Positions 6,868-15,283 are shown, counted from the first letter of the stretch. The stretch is DNA of 21,740 nt from Cyanobacteria bacterium UBA8803 (GCA_003505715.1 DNXU01000482.1:38144-59883); one strand, 5' to 3'. The notes: generated by a model not told the origin, from the sequence alone. Translations and numbers: made by a program.

Positions 6868-7722
6868 GTGATTAAAAACGCCAAGAACCGAATAGAACGG
6901 ATAGCGAGTCTTATAGTTGCTAACCCTTGGATGGAACGGCTCTTTCGACTTGGCTATGTGGCTAAGGGACTAGTCTATGCGATCGTCGGATGGTTGGCGG
7001 CTTCGGCAGCATTGGGTCCAGGTGGCAGAACTACTGGCACGCGGGGTGCTCTGCGATCGCTCCTCAAGCAACCGTTTGGCCAAATCTTGCTTGGCTTAGT
7101 TGTGATCGGCTTGTCAGGATATGTACTCTGGCGGCTTGTCCAAGCGATTATGGATACGGAGAACAAAGGCACGAATGCCAAAGGTATTATCCTGCGACTC
7201 AGTTATGCTGGCAATGGTTTAATTTACGGTGGGTTAGCTATCACCGCTGTGGATCTCATCATCGATGAAGTCGAGCGTGAAGTAGACATCGACGATAGCT
7301 ATGGTTCGAGAGACTGGACAGCCCTCTTGTTAGCTCAGCCGTTTGGTCAGTGGTTAGTTGGAATGGTAGGGGCGATCGTAATTGGGGTAAGTTTCTACGA
7401 GCTCTATCAAGCCTACACCGCCAACTTCCGTCGAAAGTTCAAACTTAACGAGATGAGCGACACCGAAAAAACTTGGGCAACGCGCATCGGTCGATTTGGT
7501 CTAGCTGCACGGGGCATTGTTTATAGCATAATTGGCTTCTTCTTAATTCAGGCAGCGCGTCAGTCTAACTCCAATCAAGTCAGAGGATTAAAAGGGGCGT
7601 TGGACTCATTGGCGCGGCAATCTTATGGTCGCTGGTTGTTGGGAATTGTGGCGCTCGGTCTGATTGCTTATGGTGTCTATTATATAGTTCAGGCAAGATA
7701 TCGACGGATTAATGTTACCTAG
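6868..7722 (+). CDS. Triple-DUF1206 membrane protein
   Basis: The product has 284 residues, starting at GTG 6868 because no in-frame ATG lies upstream and the first repeat begins soon after. Three repeats of about 75 residues each hold two membrane spans. They open RLGYVAKGLVYAIVGW, RLSYAGNGLIYGGLAI and RFGLAARGIVYSIIGF, and close on QPFGQILLG, QPFGQWLVG and QSYGRWLLG followed by a second span. This is the DUF1206 architecture (six spans), of unknown biochemical function. The region linking repeats 2 and 3 is charged and lies in a loop. It follows the AI-2E permease by 25 bases, so the two may be expressed together. No terminator is obvious downstream. Confidence 0.9.
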   Translation: MIKNAKNRIERIASLIVANPWMERLFRLGYVAKGLVYAIVGWLAASAALGPGGRTTGTRGALRSLLKQPFGQILLGLVVIGLSGYVLWRLVQAIMDTENKGTNAKGIILRLSYAGNGLIYGGLAITAVDLIIDEVEREVDIDDSYGSRDWTALLLAQPFGQWLVGMVGAIVIGVSFYELYQAYTANFRRKFKLNEMSDTEKTWATRIGRFGLAARGIVYSIIGFFLIQAARQSNSNQVRGLKGALDSLARQSYGRWLLGIVALGLIAYGVYYIVQARYRRINVT

Positions 7723-7824
7723 TGAATCACTCCAAATCGTCACGAAAACTACTTCCAAAGACAGTCGAAAACTATCCATACAGTTGCCAACGTTTAAGGA
7801 GCATGGTGGTTAGAAATATCTATT

Positions 7825-7842
7825 GTTCAAAAAATTTTGAAC
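7825..7842. repeat. Short inverted repeat in the gap before the DUF4336 remnant
   Basis: GTTCAAAA and TTTTGAAC form an 8-base inverted repeat around a 2-base centre. As an A/T-rich near-palindrome it could be a protein-binding site or part of a weak terminator after the DUF1206 gene. It is also the sort of sequence found by chance in AT-rich DNA. The rest of 7723-7855 shows no gene. Confidence 0.35.
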
Positions 7843-7855
7843 GCACGCATTAATC

Positions 7856-8205
7856 ATGAGTTTACAAATTTTTCGCGGCAGTCGATTCATGGATGAAGTG
7901 GTCTTCTTTCACCGCAACAGTGCGACCCTAATTCTGGCTGACCTGATTGAGAACTTCGATCCGAACAAAGTCAGTCAGAATTTTCGCTGGCTATTGAAGT
8001 TAGCTGGCAGTACCGATCCGGATGGGAAAGCGCCACCTGACTTGCGACTTACCTTCTGGGGACACAGGCGCAAGCACGTCAATTTGTTGAGCAGATGCTG
8101 CAATGACAACCTGAAAGAATCATTTTGTCGCACGGTCGCTGGTATGCGTCTAACGGTGTTGTTGAGTTGCGTCGTGCTTTTCGTTGGCTTGGAGATTTTG
8201 ATTAA
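7856..8205 (+). pseudogene. DUF4336-family pseudogene (5' truncated, frameshift, nonsense codon)
   Basis: The first frame reads FRGSRFMDEVVFFHRNSATLILADLIENFDP and on to PDGKAPPDLRLTFWGH. This is the C-terminal half of DUF4336 proteins, which have a metallo-beta-lactamase-like fold. Near 8062-8071 one base appears to be missing. From 8071 the homologous reading continues in another frame as QARQFVEQMLQ, then a TGA at 8104-8106 where these proteins usually have Trp. It resumes QPERIILSHGRWY...ELRRAFRWLGDFD and ends at TAA 8203-8205. The N-terminal half is absent upstream. Without correction the first frame would run on into unrelated residues and stop at 8209. Three independent lesions make this a clear pseudogene. 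Confidence 0.85.
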
Positions 8206-8244
8206 TTGATGCGATCTCCGAAGGCGCAGCTCCGCTGACCTCTG

Positions 8245-9282
8245 TTAGGCTTCCCCTTTCAGTTCGTCAATTTCTAACAAACTAACGACTAACCCAGCAA
8301 GCGGAACAGCTAGAAAAATACCCAACAGCCCTGCGACTTTAGCGCCGACTAACAACGCAAAGAAGATACCGACCGGATTAACATTAACGGAATTTTGCAT
8401 AATTCGAGGCGAAATCAAATTATCTTGGATCTGCTGCAATATAATGCAAGCTGCCAAGACTTTGAAGGCAAGCCAAACATTCTGAGGTAACAAAATTAAA
8501 AAAACGATACCAACTCCTAAAGTAGCGCCAATTCCAGGAATGATATCAAGAATTCCAGCTATTAGTGACAAGATTAATGGAAAAGGGACTTGTAAGACTA
8601 TAAAAACAATAAAAGTAGAAACAGTAAGAAATAAAACGACGATTAGTTGTCCTTGAAAAAATCCCACAAATTTTGTCTTAACGTTATAGACAAAGCGTTT
8701 GCGTAAGTGTTTGGGGACAATCTTAAGAGCGAACTTCCAAAGTCGCGTTCTATGCAGCAACATGAAGAAAGCGATAACAGCAATTAAAATTAAATCGATT
8801 AAATTAACTAATAAAGATGTCAATATTGTGAAAATATCGCTAAGCCTTGATAAGAATATATTTTTGATTGGTTCTTGAATGACATCCAAATTTACTGGGA
8901 GATTTTGAGTTTGCAGAAAATCTTCTAATTGTCTTACTAAAGGTTCTAAAGAATTAACAAACTCAATAATTTTATTGATGAATTGTTGTCCTTGAGATAA
9001 CACGGCTAAGCCCACAGTGACGAACAGACCGCTAATAGTCAGAAAACTCACCAATACAACGAAGCCTACAGCGACACTACGGGGTAAAAAACGTTCCAAC
9101 CATCTGACAGGATAGCTCAGCAAAGAAGCTATAATCGCTGCAAAGGTAAAGGTAACTATCACTGTTTCAAAATAAGCTAAAAGCTGTACCGCCGCCCAGC
9201 CTGAAGCAAAAAATAGTAAAAAGCGGACTAATGATAAATTACTCAGGCGCTCCAAAAAATTTTTTATTGGTGGTTCACGCAT
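8245..9282 (-). CDS. AI-2E/UPF0118-family membrane permease (copy 2)
   Basis: This 345-residue polytopic protein has the same family layout as the gene at 5740-6843. N-terminal spans (about 17-65) are followed by a long hydrophilic segment (QGQQFINKIIEFVNSLEPLV), a middle span pair (about 150-175), and the signature LIAGILDIIPGIGATLGVG. It ends LLGIFLAVPLAGLVVSLLEI. The two copies are clearly diverged, so they are probably not a recent duplication and may differ in substrate. The start at 9282 has no strong Shine-Dalgarno sequence. The gene is transcribed away from the SH3b gene at 9579, so the 296-base gap must serve both directions. No partner gene follows; its 3' end abuts the DUF4336 pseudogene. 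Confidence 0.9.
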   Translation of the reverse strand: MREPPIKNFLERLSNLSLVRFLLFFASGWAAVQLLAYFETVIVTFTFAAIIASLLSYPVRWLERFLPRSVAVGFVVLVSFLTISGLFVTVGLAVLSQGQQFINKIIEFVNSLEPLVRQLEDFLQTQNLPVNLDVIQEPIKNIFLSRLSDIFTILTSLLVNLIDLILIAVIAFFMLLHRTRLWKFALKIVPKHLRKRFVYNVKTKFVGFFQGQLIVVLFLTVSTFIVFIVLQVPFPLILSLIAGILDIIPGIGATLGVGIVFLILLPQNVWLAFKVLAACIILQQIQDNLISPRIMQNSVNVNPVGIFFALLVGAKVAGLLGIFLAVPLAGLVVSLLEIDELKGEA

Positions 9283-9303
9283 TTTATTTTAAGGTTGATT
9301 AAA

Positions 9304-9458
9304 AAATTATATCTCTAGTTCGAGTAGTAAATTCGTGTTTAGGCAAGTATATATCTATGGTTTATAAGCTTTTTAAACTTACTAAACATTACTGTTTATT
9401 AAAACTATATTATTAGAAATAAATTAATTGCAAACTTGGCTCTATATCTTGATTTTTG
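9304..9458 (+). promoter_or_regulatory. Conserved upstream block of the second SH3b gene
   Basis: This region matches the block upstream of the lipoprotein gene at 3627 in order and spacing: AAATTATATCT at 9304, GTGTTTAG at 9335, TAAACTTACTAAA at 9374, AAATTAATTGCAAAC at 9421 and TATATCTTGATTTTTG at 9443. It lies between the divergent permease (start 9282) and the SH3b gene (start 9579). About 120 bases of leader remain before the ATG, with no other element recognised. Confidence 0.55.
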
Positions 9459-9578
9459 TAAAAAACTCACTAAATATTTAGATGTAAATCTCAATCCAAC
9501 TGCACAGTTGCTATAAATAATACAGCTAAAGTCCTTATTTCTCTATTGATACATTGTAAAAGTTTAGGAGTTTTTCCC

Positions 9579-10181
9579 ATGAAACAGATAATTGATTGGC
9601 AAACATCTGTGGTGATAACAGCCTCAATTGCGCTTGCTTTGACGGCTTTTCCCGTTTCCTCTACTGCCGCTAGTACAGCCATGCTAACGGGTATTCGCTC
9701 CTCCGCCCCAGGACAAACATCATTCCAAAACGAGGATAAATATGAACTGGCGCAAGCCTCGGATAACTGTCGCCGGGTTGACACTCGCACTACTTATCTC
9801 AATGTCCGCTCAAGCCCTAGTGGCGCGATTATCGATTCATTACCCGACAAAACTCTTGTCACCATCGAAAATACTGGCAGCAATGGCTGGGTACCGATTT
9901 CATCTCCCCAACAGGGGTATGTGTTTGGGGCGTATCTCACTTCCTGCGAACAGCCAGTACCTCCTTCTGAAACAGCGACACCATTAGATAACTGTAGGGA
10001 AGTTGCAGTGAGAGGCACTACTCGTGTCCGAGAAGAACCCTCAATTAATAGCCCGATCAAGGGAGTATTGACTTATCTACAGCGTGTCGCCATTGTGAAT
10101 CGTGGTGAAAACGGTTGGGTACCGATTTCAGGACCCATTCCGGGTTATATCTCTTCGGCTGCTCTTAAGTATTGTTCCTAA
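9579..10181 (+). CDS. Secreted protein with two SH3b domains (second copy)
   Basis: The product has 200 residues from ATG 9579, chosen over an upstream in-frame ATG at 9546 because TAGGAG lies 8 bases before it and the signal peptide then starts normally (MKQIIDWQTS). The signal peptide extends to about residue 30 (ALTAFPVSSTAAST). SH3b domain 1 is at about 65-125 (NCRRVDTRTTYLNVRSS through NGWVPISSPQQGYV). Domain 2 is at about 138-199 (NCREVAVRGTTRVREEPSINS through NGWVPISGPIPGYI), and each ends in Cys. It is paralogous to the gene at 457-1062. A small lipoprotein gene follows. Location should be periplasmic or extracellular; the ligand is unknown. Confidence 0.85.
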   Translation: MKQIIDWQTSVVITASIALALTAFPVSSTAASTAMLTGIRSSAPGQTSFQNEDKYELAQASDNCRRVDTRTTYLNVRSSPSGAIIDSLPDKTLVTIENTGSNGWVPISSPQQGYVFGAYLTSCEQPVPPSETATPLDNCREVAVRGTTRVREEPSINSPIKGVLTYLQRVAIVNRGENGWVPISGPIPGYISSAALKYCS

Positions 10182-10315
10182 TTAATTGGCAAGATTTAAT
10201 AGGGAGCATCCCATTTTTGCAGAAATCTTTCCTTGGATAGGGGTTAAGGGAACCAGTAACAGTTAATCTTTTGTCTAACCGCAATTGCTCTATAGATATG
10301 AAGGAATAAACAACT

Positions 10316-10453
10316 ATGGCACTTTCAAAAAACTTGTTTTCCTTGGTTACAGCTTTAGTTTTTCTAGTACTAGCGGCTGGTTGTGAAAGTCCTGAATATG
10401 AGGAAGAAGATCGCCTGGGTATAGTTCCAGAAACCAGCCGTTTACAACAATAG
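10316..10453 (+). CDS. Small lipoprotein, 45 residues
   Basis: This short frame has AAGGAA 9 bases before its ATG. It encodes MALSKNLFSL, a hydrophobic core and the lipobox LAAGC (Cys23), so the mature part would be a lipid-anchored peptide of only 23 residues, rich in Glu (PEYEEEDRLG). Such tiny lipoproteins are common in bacteria and rarely have known roles. It sits 134 bases after the SH3b gene and 92 bases before the Nramp-like gene. The first SH3b gene is likewise followed by small membrane or exported proteins, though they are not recognisably similar in sequence. In the gap, GGGA/TCCC at 10202-10212 followed by ATTTTT may be a weak terminator. Confidence 0.7.
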   Translation: MALSKNLFSLVTALVFLVLAAGCESPEYEEEDRLGIVPETSRLQQ

Positions 10454-10545
10454 AATCTATTTCTTTATATCCAACTATATCCAACCGGGATAAAGAACAA
10501 AGACTTTAAAAATCAGTCCCAGAATCAAGGGGAGATGGTGCGAAG

Positions 10546-11955
10546 ATGACCAGTAGGAGCGATCGCAATACTTCAATTCAGGCAGATAACAAGCAGGATC
10601 GGGATAACGAGCGACAGATAGCACAGCCGCCAAAGGGGTGGAAGCGCCTGAAGTGGTTGGGACCAAGCTTTTTATGGATGCTATCTGCGGCTGGTTCTGG
10701 GGAGTTGCTGTTTACGCCTCGAATCGCCGCCCTCTATGGCTACTCTCTCCTCTGGGCGCTACTTGCGGCTGTTATTCTCAAATGGTTTATCAACCGCGAG
10801 GTAGGGCGCTTCTCAGTCTGCACGGGGGCAACGATACTCGAAGGTTTTAGGCGACTTCCTGGCCCCAAAAACTGGGCAATCTGGCTGATTTTAGTGCCGC
10901 AGGTGGTTGTAGCGATCGCCACTGTTGCCGGACTCTCAGGTGCCGCTGCCACTGCACTGATTCTAGTAACGGGGGGAACGGTTCAGCTTTGGACAGTCAT
11001 TATCATCGCTGTGACAGCAGCGATCGTTTTCCTGGGGCAGTACAAAACTGTGGAAAAGATTTCTTCCTATGTCGGGATTGCCCGCACGGTTGCCGTAGTT
11101 GCTGCTGCCATCTTTGTTTTTCCTAACCTGAAGAACCTGACAGCAGGGTTATTGCCGCAAATTCCAGCTAATGTGCAATATCAGGAAATCTTGCCTTGGT
11201 TAGGGTTTATGCTGGCAGGGGCAGCAGGTTTGATGTGGTATTCCTACTGGGTGGAAGCGAGAGGGTATGGTGCTGCGGCACTTAAGCAAGAACAACCGCT
11301 CGATCCCAATCAAATTAATCAGGAAGAACGCGATCGCCTACGCGGTTGGACTACCCTAATGACCCTATCTAACACCTTAGCTGTAGTCGGTGCGCTCTTA
11401 GCCGCATTATCTTTCCTGATTCTCGGTGGAGAGTTGCTGCATCCCCAAGGGCTAGTGCCCAAAGAAAATCAGGTGGCTGAAACGTTGGGTAGTTTGCTTG
11501 GCGATCTTTGGGGACCATTTGGTTTCTGGTTTATGATTGCGATTGTTTTTATTACCTTTTGTAGCACCACGCTGTCAGTTCAAGATGGCTTTGGGCGGAT
11601 GTTTGCTGATGGGACAAATATTCTTTGCCAAGGGTTTGGCGTGCAGGGACGCTGGACGAATGAAACGTTTTTACGCAAAGCTTACATCGTAGGATTACTT
11701 GCTGCTTTACCCATTGGAATTTACCTAATTTTTGGTCAACCCATTGCTTTACTTCAGTTAGCTGGAGGCATTGAAGCTGCCCATATTCCGATTGTTACGG
11801 GGCTAACGCTTTACCTGAATCATCGAATGCTGCCTCCTGAATTGCAACCGTCAAAATTCACATGGGCAGGCACTGCGCTCGCGGGACTGTTTTTCGCCGT
11901 GTTTGCAATTATTTATCTCCTACAGTTACTGGGGGTTATGGGTTTTGGTGGTTAA
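10546..11955 (+). CDS. Nramp-like transporter with non-canonical metal motifs
   Basis: This 469-residue protein of about 11 membrane spans has the Nramp (SLC11, divalent metal/H+ symporter) opening KRLKWLGPSFLW and the following helix pattern, including REVGRFSVCTGATILEGFRRL. The TM1 motif that binds metal in classical members (DPGN) is replaced at about 48-53 by SAAGSGE. The TM6 region, where MPH is expected, reads AGAAGLMWYSYWVEARG (about 225-240). The protein therefore belongs to a divergent branch that may carry a different substrate, as Nramp-related Mg2+ and Al3+ transporters do. The 35-residue N-terminal tail is hydrophilic and charged. ATG 10546 has GGGGAG upstream. The hydrolase gene begins 37 bases after the stop, so co-transcription is possible. 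Confidence 0.8.
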   Translation: MTSRSDRNTSIQADNKQDRDNERQIAQPPKGWKRLKWLGPSFLWMLSAAGSGELLFTPRIAALYGYSLLWALLAAVILKWFINREVGRFSVCTGATILEGFRRLPGPKNWAIWLILVPQVVVAIATVAGLSGAAATALILVTGGTVQLWTVIIIAVTAAIVFLGQYKTVEKISSYVGIARTVAVVAAAIFVFPNLKNLTAGLLPQIPANVQYQEILPWLGFMLAGAAGLMWYSYWVEARGYGAAALKQEQPLDPNQINQEERDRLRGWTTLMTLSNTLAVVGALLAALSFLILGGELLHPQGLVPKENQVAETLGSLLGDLWGPFGFWFMIAIVFITFCSTTLSVQDGFGRMFADGTNILCQGFGVQGRWTNETFLRKAYIVGLLAALPIGIYLIFGQPIALLQLAGGIEAAHIPIVTGLTLYLNHRMLPPELQPSKFTWAGTALAGLFFAVFAIIYLLQLLGVMGFGG

Positions 11956-11992
11956 CGGAATAATTTTTAATTAGAACTCTTAACACAAAAAG

Positions 11993-12808
11993 ATGTCTGA
12001 AGTTAACAGCCATTCTTACTTTCTGACTCCCCTATCATCCAATCCCAGCTATCCATTGTTTGTGTTTCTGCCAGGAATGGACGAGACGGGGAAGGAGCTG
12101 ATGCGTATCCAAACCGCAGGTTTAGAAACCGCTTTTGATGTGCGATGTTTTGTAATTCCACCTGATGATTTGAGAAATTGGGATGTCCTGTCATCTCAAG
12201 TAATAGCTTTAACTAGAGCCGAACTAGAAAAGGCACCTCGACCATTGGTTTACTTATGTGGTGAATCCTTTGGGGGTTGCATCGCTCTTAAGGCTGCACT
12301 GAGAGATCCCCAACTGTTTAATCGCATTGTTTTAATCAACCCAGCTTCTTCATTTCATCGGATACCTTGGTTAGTTTTGGGAACACTCGTTTTTCCTTGG
12401 ATACCTCAACTGTTTTATAAAATGTTTTCATTCACCGCCTTGCCAATTTTAGCTCCTTTAAATCGATTAGAGCCTGCTGCCCGTCAAGCACTGTTGAAAT
12501 CCGTTCGAGCCGCACCCAAGAAAACGGCTAATCAGCGTTTATCTCTGATGAGACAGTTTGATATTGACCAGACGCAACTCCATCAACTTACTCAACCTGT
12601 CTTGCTAATTGCAAGTTCAGCCGATCGACTTTTGCCTTCTGTTGCAGAGGCAAAGCGCCTAGCTAGAATTCTACCCAATGCTCAAGTGGTGACTCTACCC
12701 CATAGCGGTCATGCCTGTCTGGTGGAAGTAGATATTCAGCTTTTGAAAATTCTGCTTATTTGGAATAGGTCAGAAGCAGGGCGTAAGCACTACGAAATTC
12801 AAAAATAG
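11993..12808 (+). CDS. Alpha/beta hydrolase
   Basis: The product has 271 residues with the alpha/beta-hydrolase fold. The oxyanion region is LFVFLPGMDETG at about 22-33, and the nucleophile elbow is GESFGG with Ser92. The acid is probably Asp211 (ASSADRLLPS) and the base His240 (PHSGHACLVE). All three catalytic positions are present, so it should be an active esterase, lipase or thioesterase-like enzyme with unknown substrate. There is no signal peptide; it is probably cytoplasmic. The segment WLVLGTLVFPWIPQLFYKMF (about 126-145) is a hydrophobic cap. The gene lies 37 bases after the Nramp-like gene and 63 bases before the MBL-rhodanese gene. Confidence 0.85.
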   Translation: MSEVNSHSYFLTPLSSNPSYPLFVFLPGMDETGKELMRIQTAGLETAFDVRCFVIPPDDLRNWDVLSSQVIALTRAELEKAPRPLVYLCGESFGGCIALKAALRDPQLFNRIVLINPASSFHRIPWLVLGTLVFPWIPQLFYKMFSFTALPILAPLNRLEPAARQALLKSVRAAPKKTANQRLSLMRQFDIDQTQLHQLTQPVLLIASSADRLLPSVAEAKRLARILPNAQVVTLPHSGHACLVEVDIQLLKILLIWNRSEAGRKHYEIQK

Positions 12809-12871
12809 ATGCTATAAATTCTATCATCTAACATTCAAAATCGAGTTGAATTCTTGATAGGAGAAAGCATA

Positions 12872-14290
12872 ATGGCATTAGTTTTAGAACAAATTAACGT
12901 GGAGGGATTAGCGCACCTATCCTATCTGGTTGGTGATGACAAAACAGGTGTTGCAGCAGTCATCGATCCGCGTCGCGATGTGGATGTTTATCTGCAAATG
13001 GCACGCGATCGCGGCGTTAGAATTACTCACATTATCGAGACACACATCCACGCTGATTTTGTATCCGGTTCCCATGAACTCAAAGCCCGAACTGGCGCAG
13101 CGATCTATGGTGGGAAAAGTGATGACTACCACTTCGAGTTACAGCAGATGAATGAGGGAGACGAGTTGCAAATCGGAAGTGTCACCCTCCGCGCATTGCA
13201 CACCCCCGGACATACACCAGAACACATCTGTTTGCTCATTTACGATGCAAAACAAGGGAAAGAGTCGTTTGGCATATTTACTGGAGACACGCTGTTTAAC
13301 CTAGATGTCGGACGCCCCGATCTACTAGGTACAGGTACTGAGAAAAAACAGGCAGCGCAACTGTACCATTCCTTATTCGACAAACTCGTACCTCTCGGCG
13401 ATCGCATGGAAATTTATCCCTGCCACGGTGCGGGTTCGTCGTGTGGGAAGTCAATTGGCGATCGCAGACAAAGCACTATCGGTAACGAGCGAATTTTTAG
13501 CCCCGCGTTCAAGGAACGTACCGAATCAGAGTTTGTCGAGTGGATTTTGAGCGATATGCCAGAACCACCGAGACACTACGCACGCCTAAAAAAAGTAAAC
13601 GCCAAGGGTGCGTCAGTGAAGGGTTGCGTGCCAACTCTGCCACCGCTATCGCCCCAGCAATTCCAGACGATGATGCAGGAGGAGAACAGCATCGTCATCG
13701 ATGCCCGCTCAATTCTTGCCTTTGGTGGTGGGCATATTCCTGGTGCGATTAATATTGCATTGCTCCCTGCGTTTCCCAATTGGGTGGGTTGGACGATCGA
13801 CCCAGAAAAGACAATTCTGCTAGTTGTGGAGAGTGAGCGTGACGTATCTCTGGCGACACAACAGTTATTCCGCATTGGTTACGACAACTTAGCGGGCTAT
13901 CTGCATAATGGCATGACAAGTTGGCAGAATGCAGGCTTGCCCCTGAAGCATCTGGGTGAATGGACGGTGCAGGAGTTAAACCAGCATAAAGATGAGCCTA
14001 ACGTCACAGTACTGGATGTGCGGAGTGACAGCGAATACGAGAGCGGCTACGTGCCTGGTGCTACACACATCTTTGTACCGCATCTAGAAGAACAGCTCAA
14101 TGAATTAGATAAAAACCAGGCGATCGCAACCTACTGCGGTACTGGTTATCGGGCATCAATTGCCGCAAGTCTCTTGCAAAAGCACGGATTTGAAAACGTC
14201 ATCAATGTCCCCGGTTCGTGGACTGCCTGGAAAGCTGCAAAGCTACCCGTGCAGCAACCCAAGCAAGCCAAAGCCGCTACTGCTCTCTGA
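12872..14290 (+). CDS. MBL-fold hydrolase fused to two rhodanese domains (persulfide-dioxygenase-like)
   Basis: The product has 472 residues from ATG 12872, chosen because TAGGAG lies about 9 bases upstream; an in-frame ATG at 12854 lacks this. Residues 1-210 are an ETHE1/glyoxalase-II-like metallo-beta-lactamase domain with THIHAD at 57-62, the PGH histidine at 114, GDT with Asp139 and CHGAG with His185. These are the metal ligands expected of a persulfide dioxygenase-like iron enzyme. Rhodanese domain 1 (about 272-360) lacks the catalytic Cys: that position reads VVESERD. Rhodanese domain 2 (about 366-462) keeps it at Cys422 in CGTGYRAS. The fusion suggests sulfane-sulfur or persulfide handling in the cytoplasm. 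The substrate is inferred from the family. Confidence 0.9.
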   Translation: MALVLEQINVEGLAHLSYLVGDDKTGVAAVIDPRRDVDVYLQMARDRGVRITHIIETHIHADFVSGSHELKARTGAAIYGGKSDDYHFELQQMNEGDELQIGSVTLRALHTPGHTPEHICLLIYDAKQGKESFGIFTGDTLFNLDVGRPDLLGTGTEKKQAAQLYHSLFDKLVPLGDRMEIYPCHGAGSSCGKSIGDRRQSTIGNERIFSPAFKERTESEFVEWILSDMPEPPRHYARLKKVNAKGASVKGCVPTLPPLSPQQFQTMMQEENSIVIDARSILAFGGGHIPGAINIALLPAFPNWVGWTIDPEKTILLVVESERDVSLATQQLFRIGYDNLAGYLHNGMTSWQNAGLPLKHLGEWTVQELNQHKDEPNVTVLDVRSDSEYESGYVPGATHIFVPHLEEQLNELDKNQAIATYCGTGYRASIAASLLQKHGFENVINVPGSWTAWKAAKLPVQQPKQAKAATAL

Positions 14291-14349
14291 GCCAGCCTCA
14301 GGTGGTGTCTTATTGAGGGTAGCCCTCCAAACCAATGAGCGAGAACTGA

Positions 14350-14466
14350 CACGTTTTGTCCTATGTGTTGTTAGGAGAATCCTTTGAGTGGATTCACCTT
14401 GTAGGCTTTGCGGCAGTGCTGGCAGGCGTACTCCTGATTTCACGGGAACATGCAAAACATCACTAG
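14350..14466 (+). pseudogene. EamA/DMT transporter C-terminal fragment
   Basis: An open stretch of 38 codons ending in TAG 14464-14466 reads SYVLLGESFEWIHLVGFAA and then VLAGVLLISRE. This is the usual last membrane pair of EamA-type (drug/metabolite) transporters, where a LGE motif precedes a W-HLxGFxLxLAGVLL helix. A stop codon lies immediately upstream in the same frame (14347-14349). The rest of the transporter is not found between 14291 and 14349, so only a tail remains. It fills the 185-base gap between the MBL-rhodanese and ZIP-like genes. Confidence 0.7.
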
Positions 14467-14475
14467 GCTGACTAT

Positions 14476-15210
14476 ATGAAGGAATACCTAATCGCCCTAG
14501 TTTTAGCGACAATGCCTGCGATCGGCAGCTTTATCGGAGGACTGTTCGCCGAGTCTGTACCCCTATCCAACCGCAACTCAAGTCTGGCGCTTCATGCGGC
14601 GGCTGGCATCGCTTTGGGGGTCGTGGGTGTAGAGCTAATGCCGCAGATCCTCCAAGCCGATCCGCCTTGGCTCATCATCCTAGCTTTTGTTGCAGGTGGT
14701 TGCTTTTTCATTTTCATACGTCAGTCAATTAAATGGGTTCAAAACTTTATTGGCAGTTCTAAGAACAAGGCTGCACCCTGGTTAATCTTCCTCGGCGTTG
14801 GAGTGGATCTTTTCAGCGATGGTCTGATGGTCGCTACTGGCTCGACAATTGCTTTCGGTCTGGGACTACTCCTCGCTTTGGGTCAGGTGATGGCTAACAT
14901 TCCTGGAGGGTTGGTTACCCTTGCCAGCTTTAGAGAACAGAAGGTTTCGCGACGCAAACGCCGATTGATATCCGCGTTCTTCATTCTGCCCTCTTTTTTC
15001 GGCGCGACACTCGGCTACTGGGCAGTACGCGGTCAACCTCAGATTCTCAAGTTTGGGCTGCTTGCCTTTACTGCCGGGATACTAACCACAGTGGTCGTGG
15101 AGAATATGGTTCCTGAAGCGGCTGAAAAAGAAAAAGAGACTTATCTGGAGACCCTCGTTTTTGTAGGCGGCTTTGCGCTTTTCGCTCTGCTTTCTGTCTA
15201 CTTTGGCTAG
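14476..15210 (+). CDS. ZIP-family-like metal transporter with altered metal-site motifs
   Basis: This 244-residue protein of about seven or eight membrane spans has the ZIP organisation. A first span pair contains HAAAGIALGVVGVELMP (40-56), matching the usual HxxAGxxLGVAxxELLP pattern. A basic loop follows, then two central spans. In typical ZIP proteins these carry HNxPEG and HxxPE metal ligands; here they read DLFSDGL (111-117) and ANIPGGL (140-146), so the histidines are gone. It could be a ZIP with another metal preference or a non-transporting relative. The start has no obvious RBS and lies 9 bases after the EamA fragment, whose transcript or RBS it may have inherited. No terminator is obvious. 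Confidence 0.75.
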   Translation: MKEYLIALVLATMPAIGSFIGGLFAESVPLSNRNSSLALHAAAGIALGVVGVELMPQILQADPPWLIILAFVAGGCFFIFIRQSIKWVQNFIGSSKNKAAPWLIFLGVGVDLFSDGLMVATGSTIAFGLGLLLALGQVMANIPGGLVTLASFREQKVSRRKRRLISAFFILPSFFGATLGYWAVRGQPQILKFGLLAFTAGILTTVVVENMVPEAAEKEKETYLETLVFVGGFALFALLSVYFG

Positions 15211-15283
15211 TTGATGAAATCGTGTGCAATTGCAAAAGCTACAGTCTCATAACGTAGATAGAGCATTGGTTAAGAGGATAAAC

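Noticed and set aside
8209..8238. GCGATCTCCGAAGGCGCAGC-type sequence, resembling dispersed cyanobacterial palindromic repeats
   Set aside because: Only a single copy was noticed in the window, so its status as a repeat cannot be supported here.
10202..10217. GGGA/TCCC hairpin followed by ATTTTT after the second SH3b gene
   Set aside because: The stem is only 4 bases, too weak to call as a terminator on its own.
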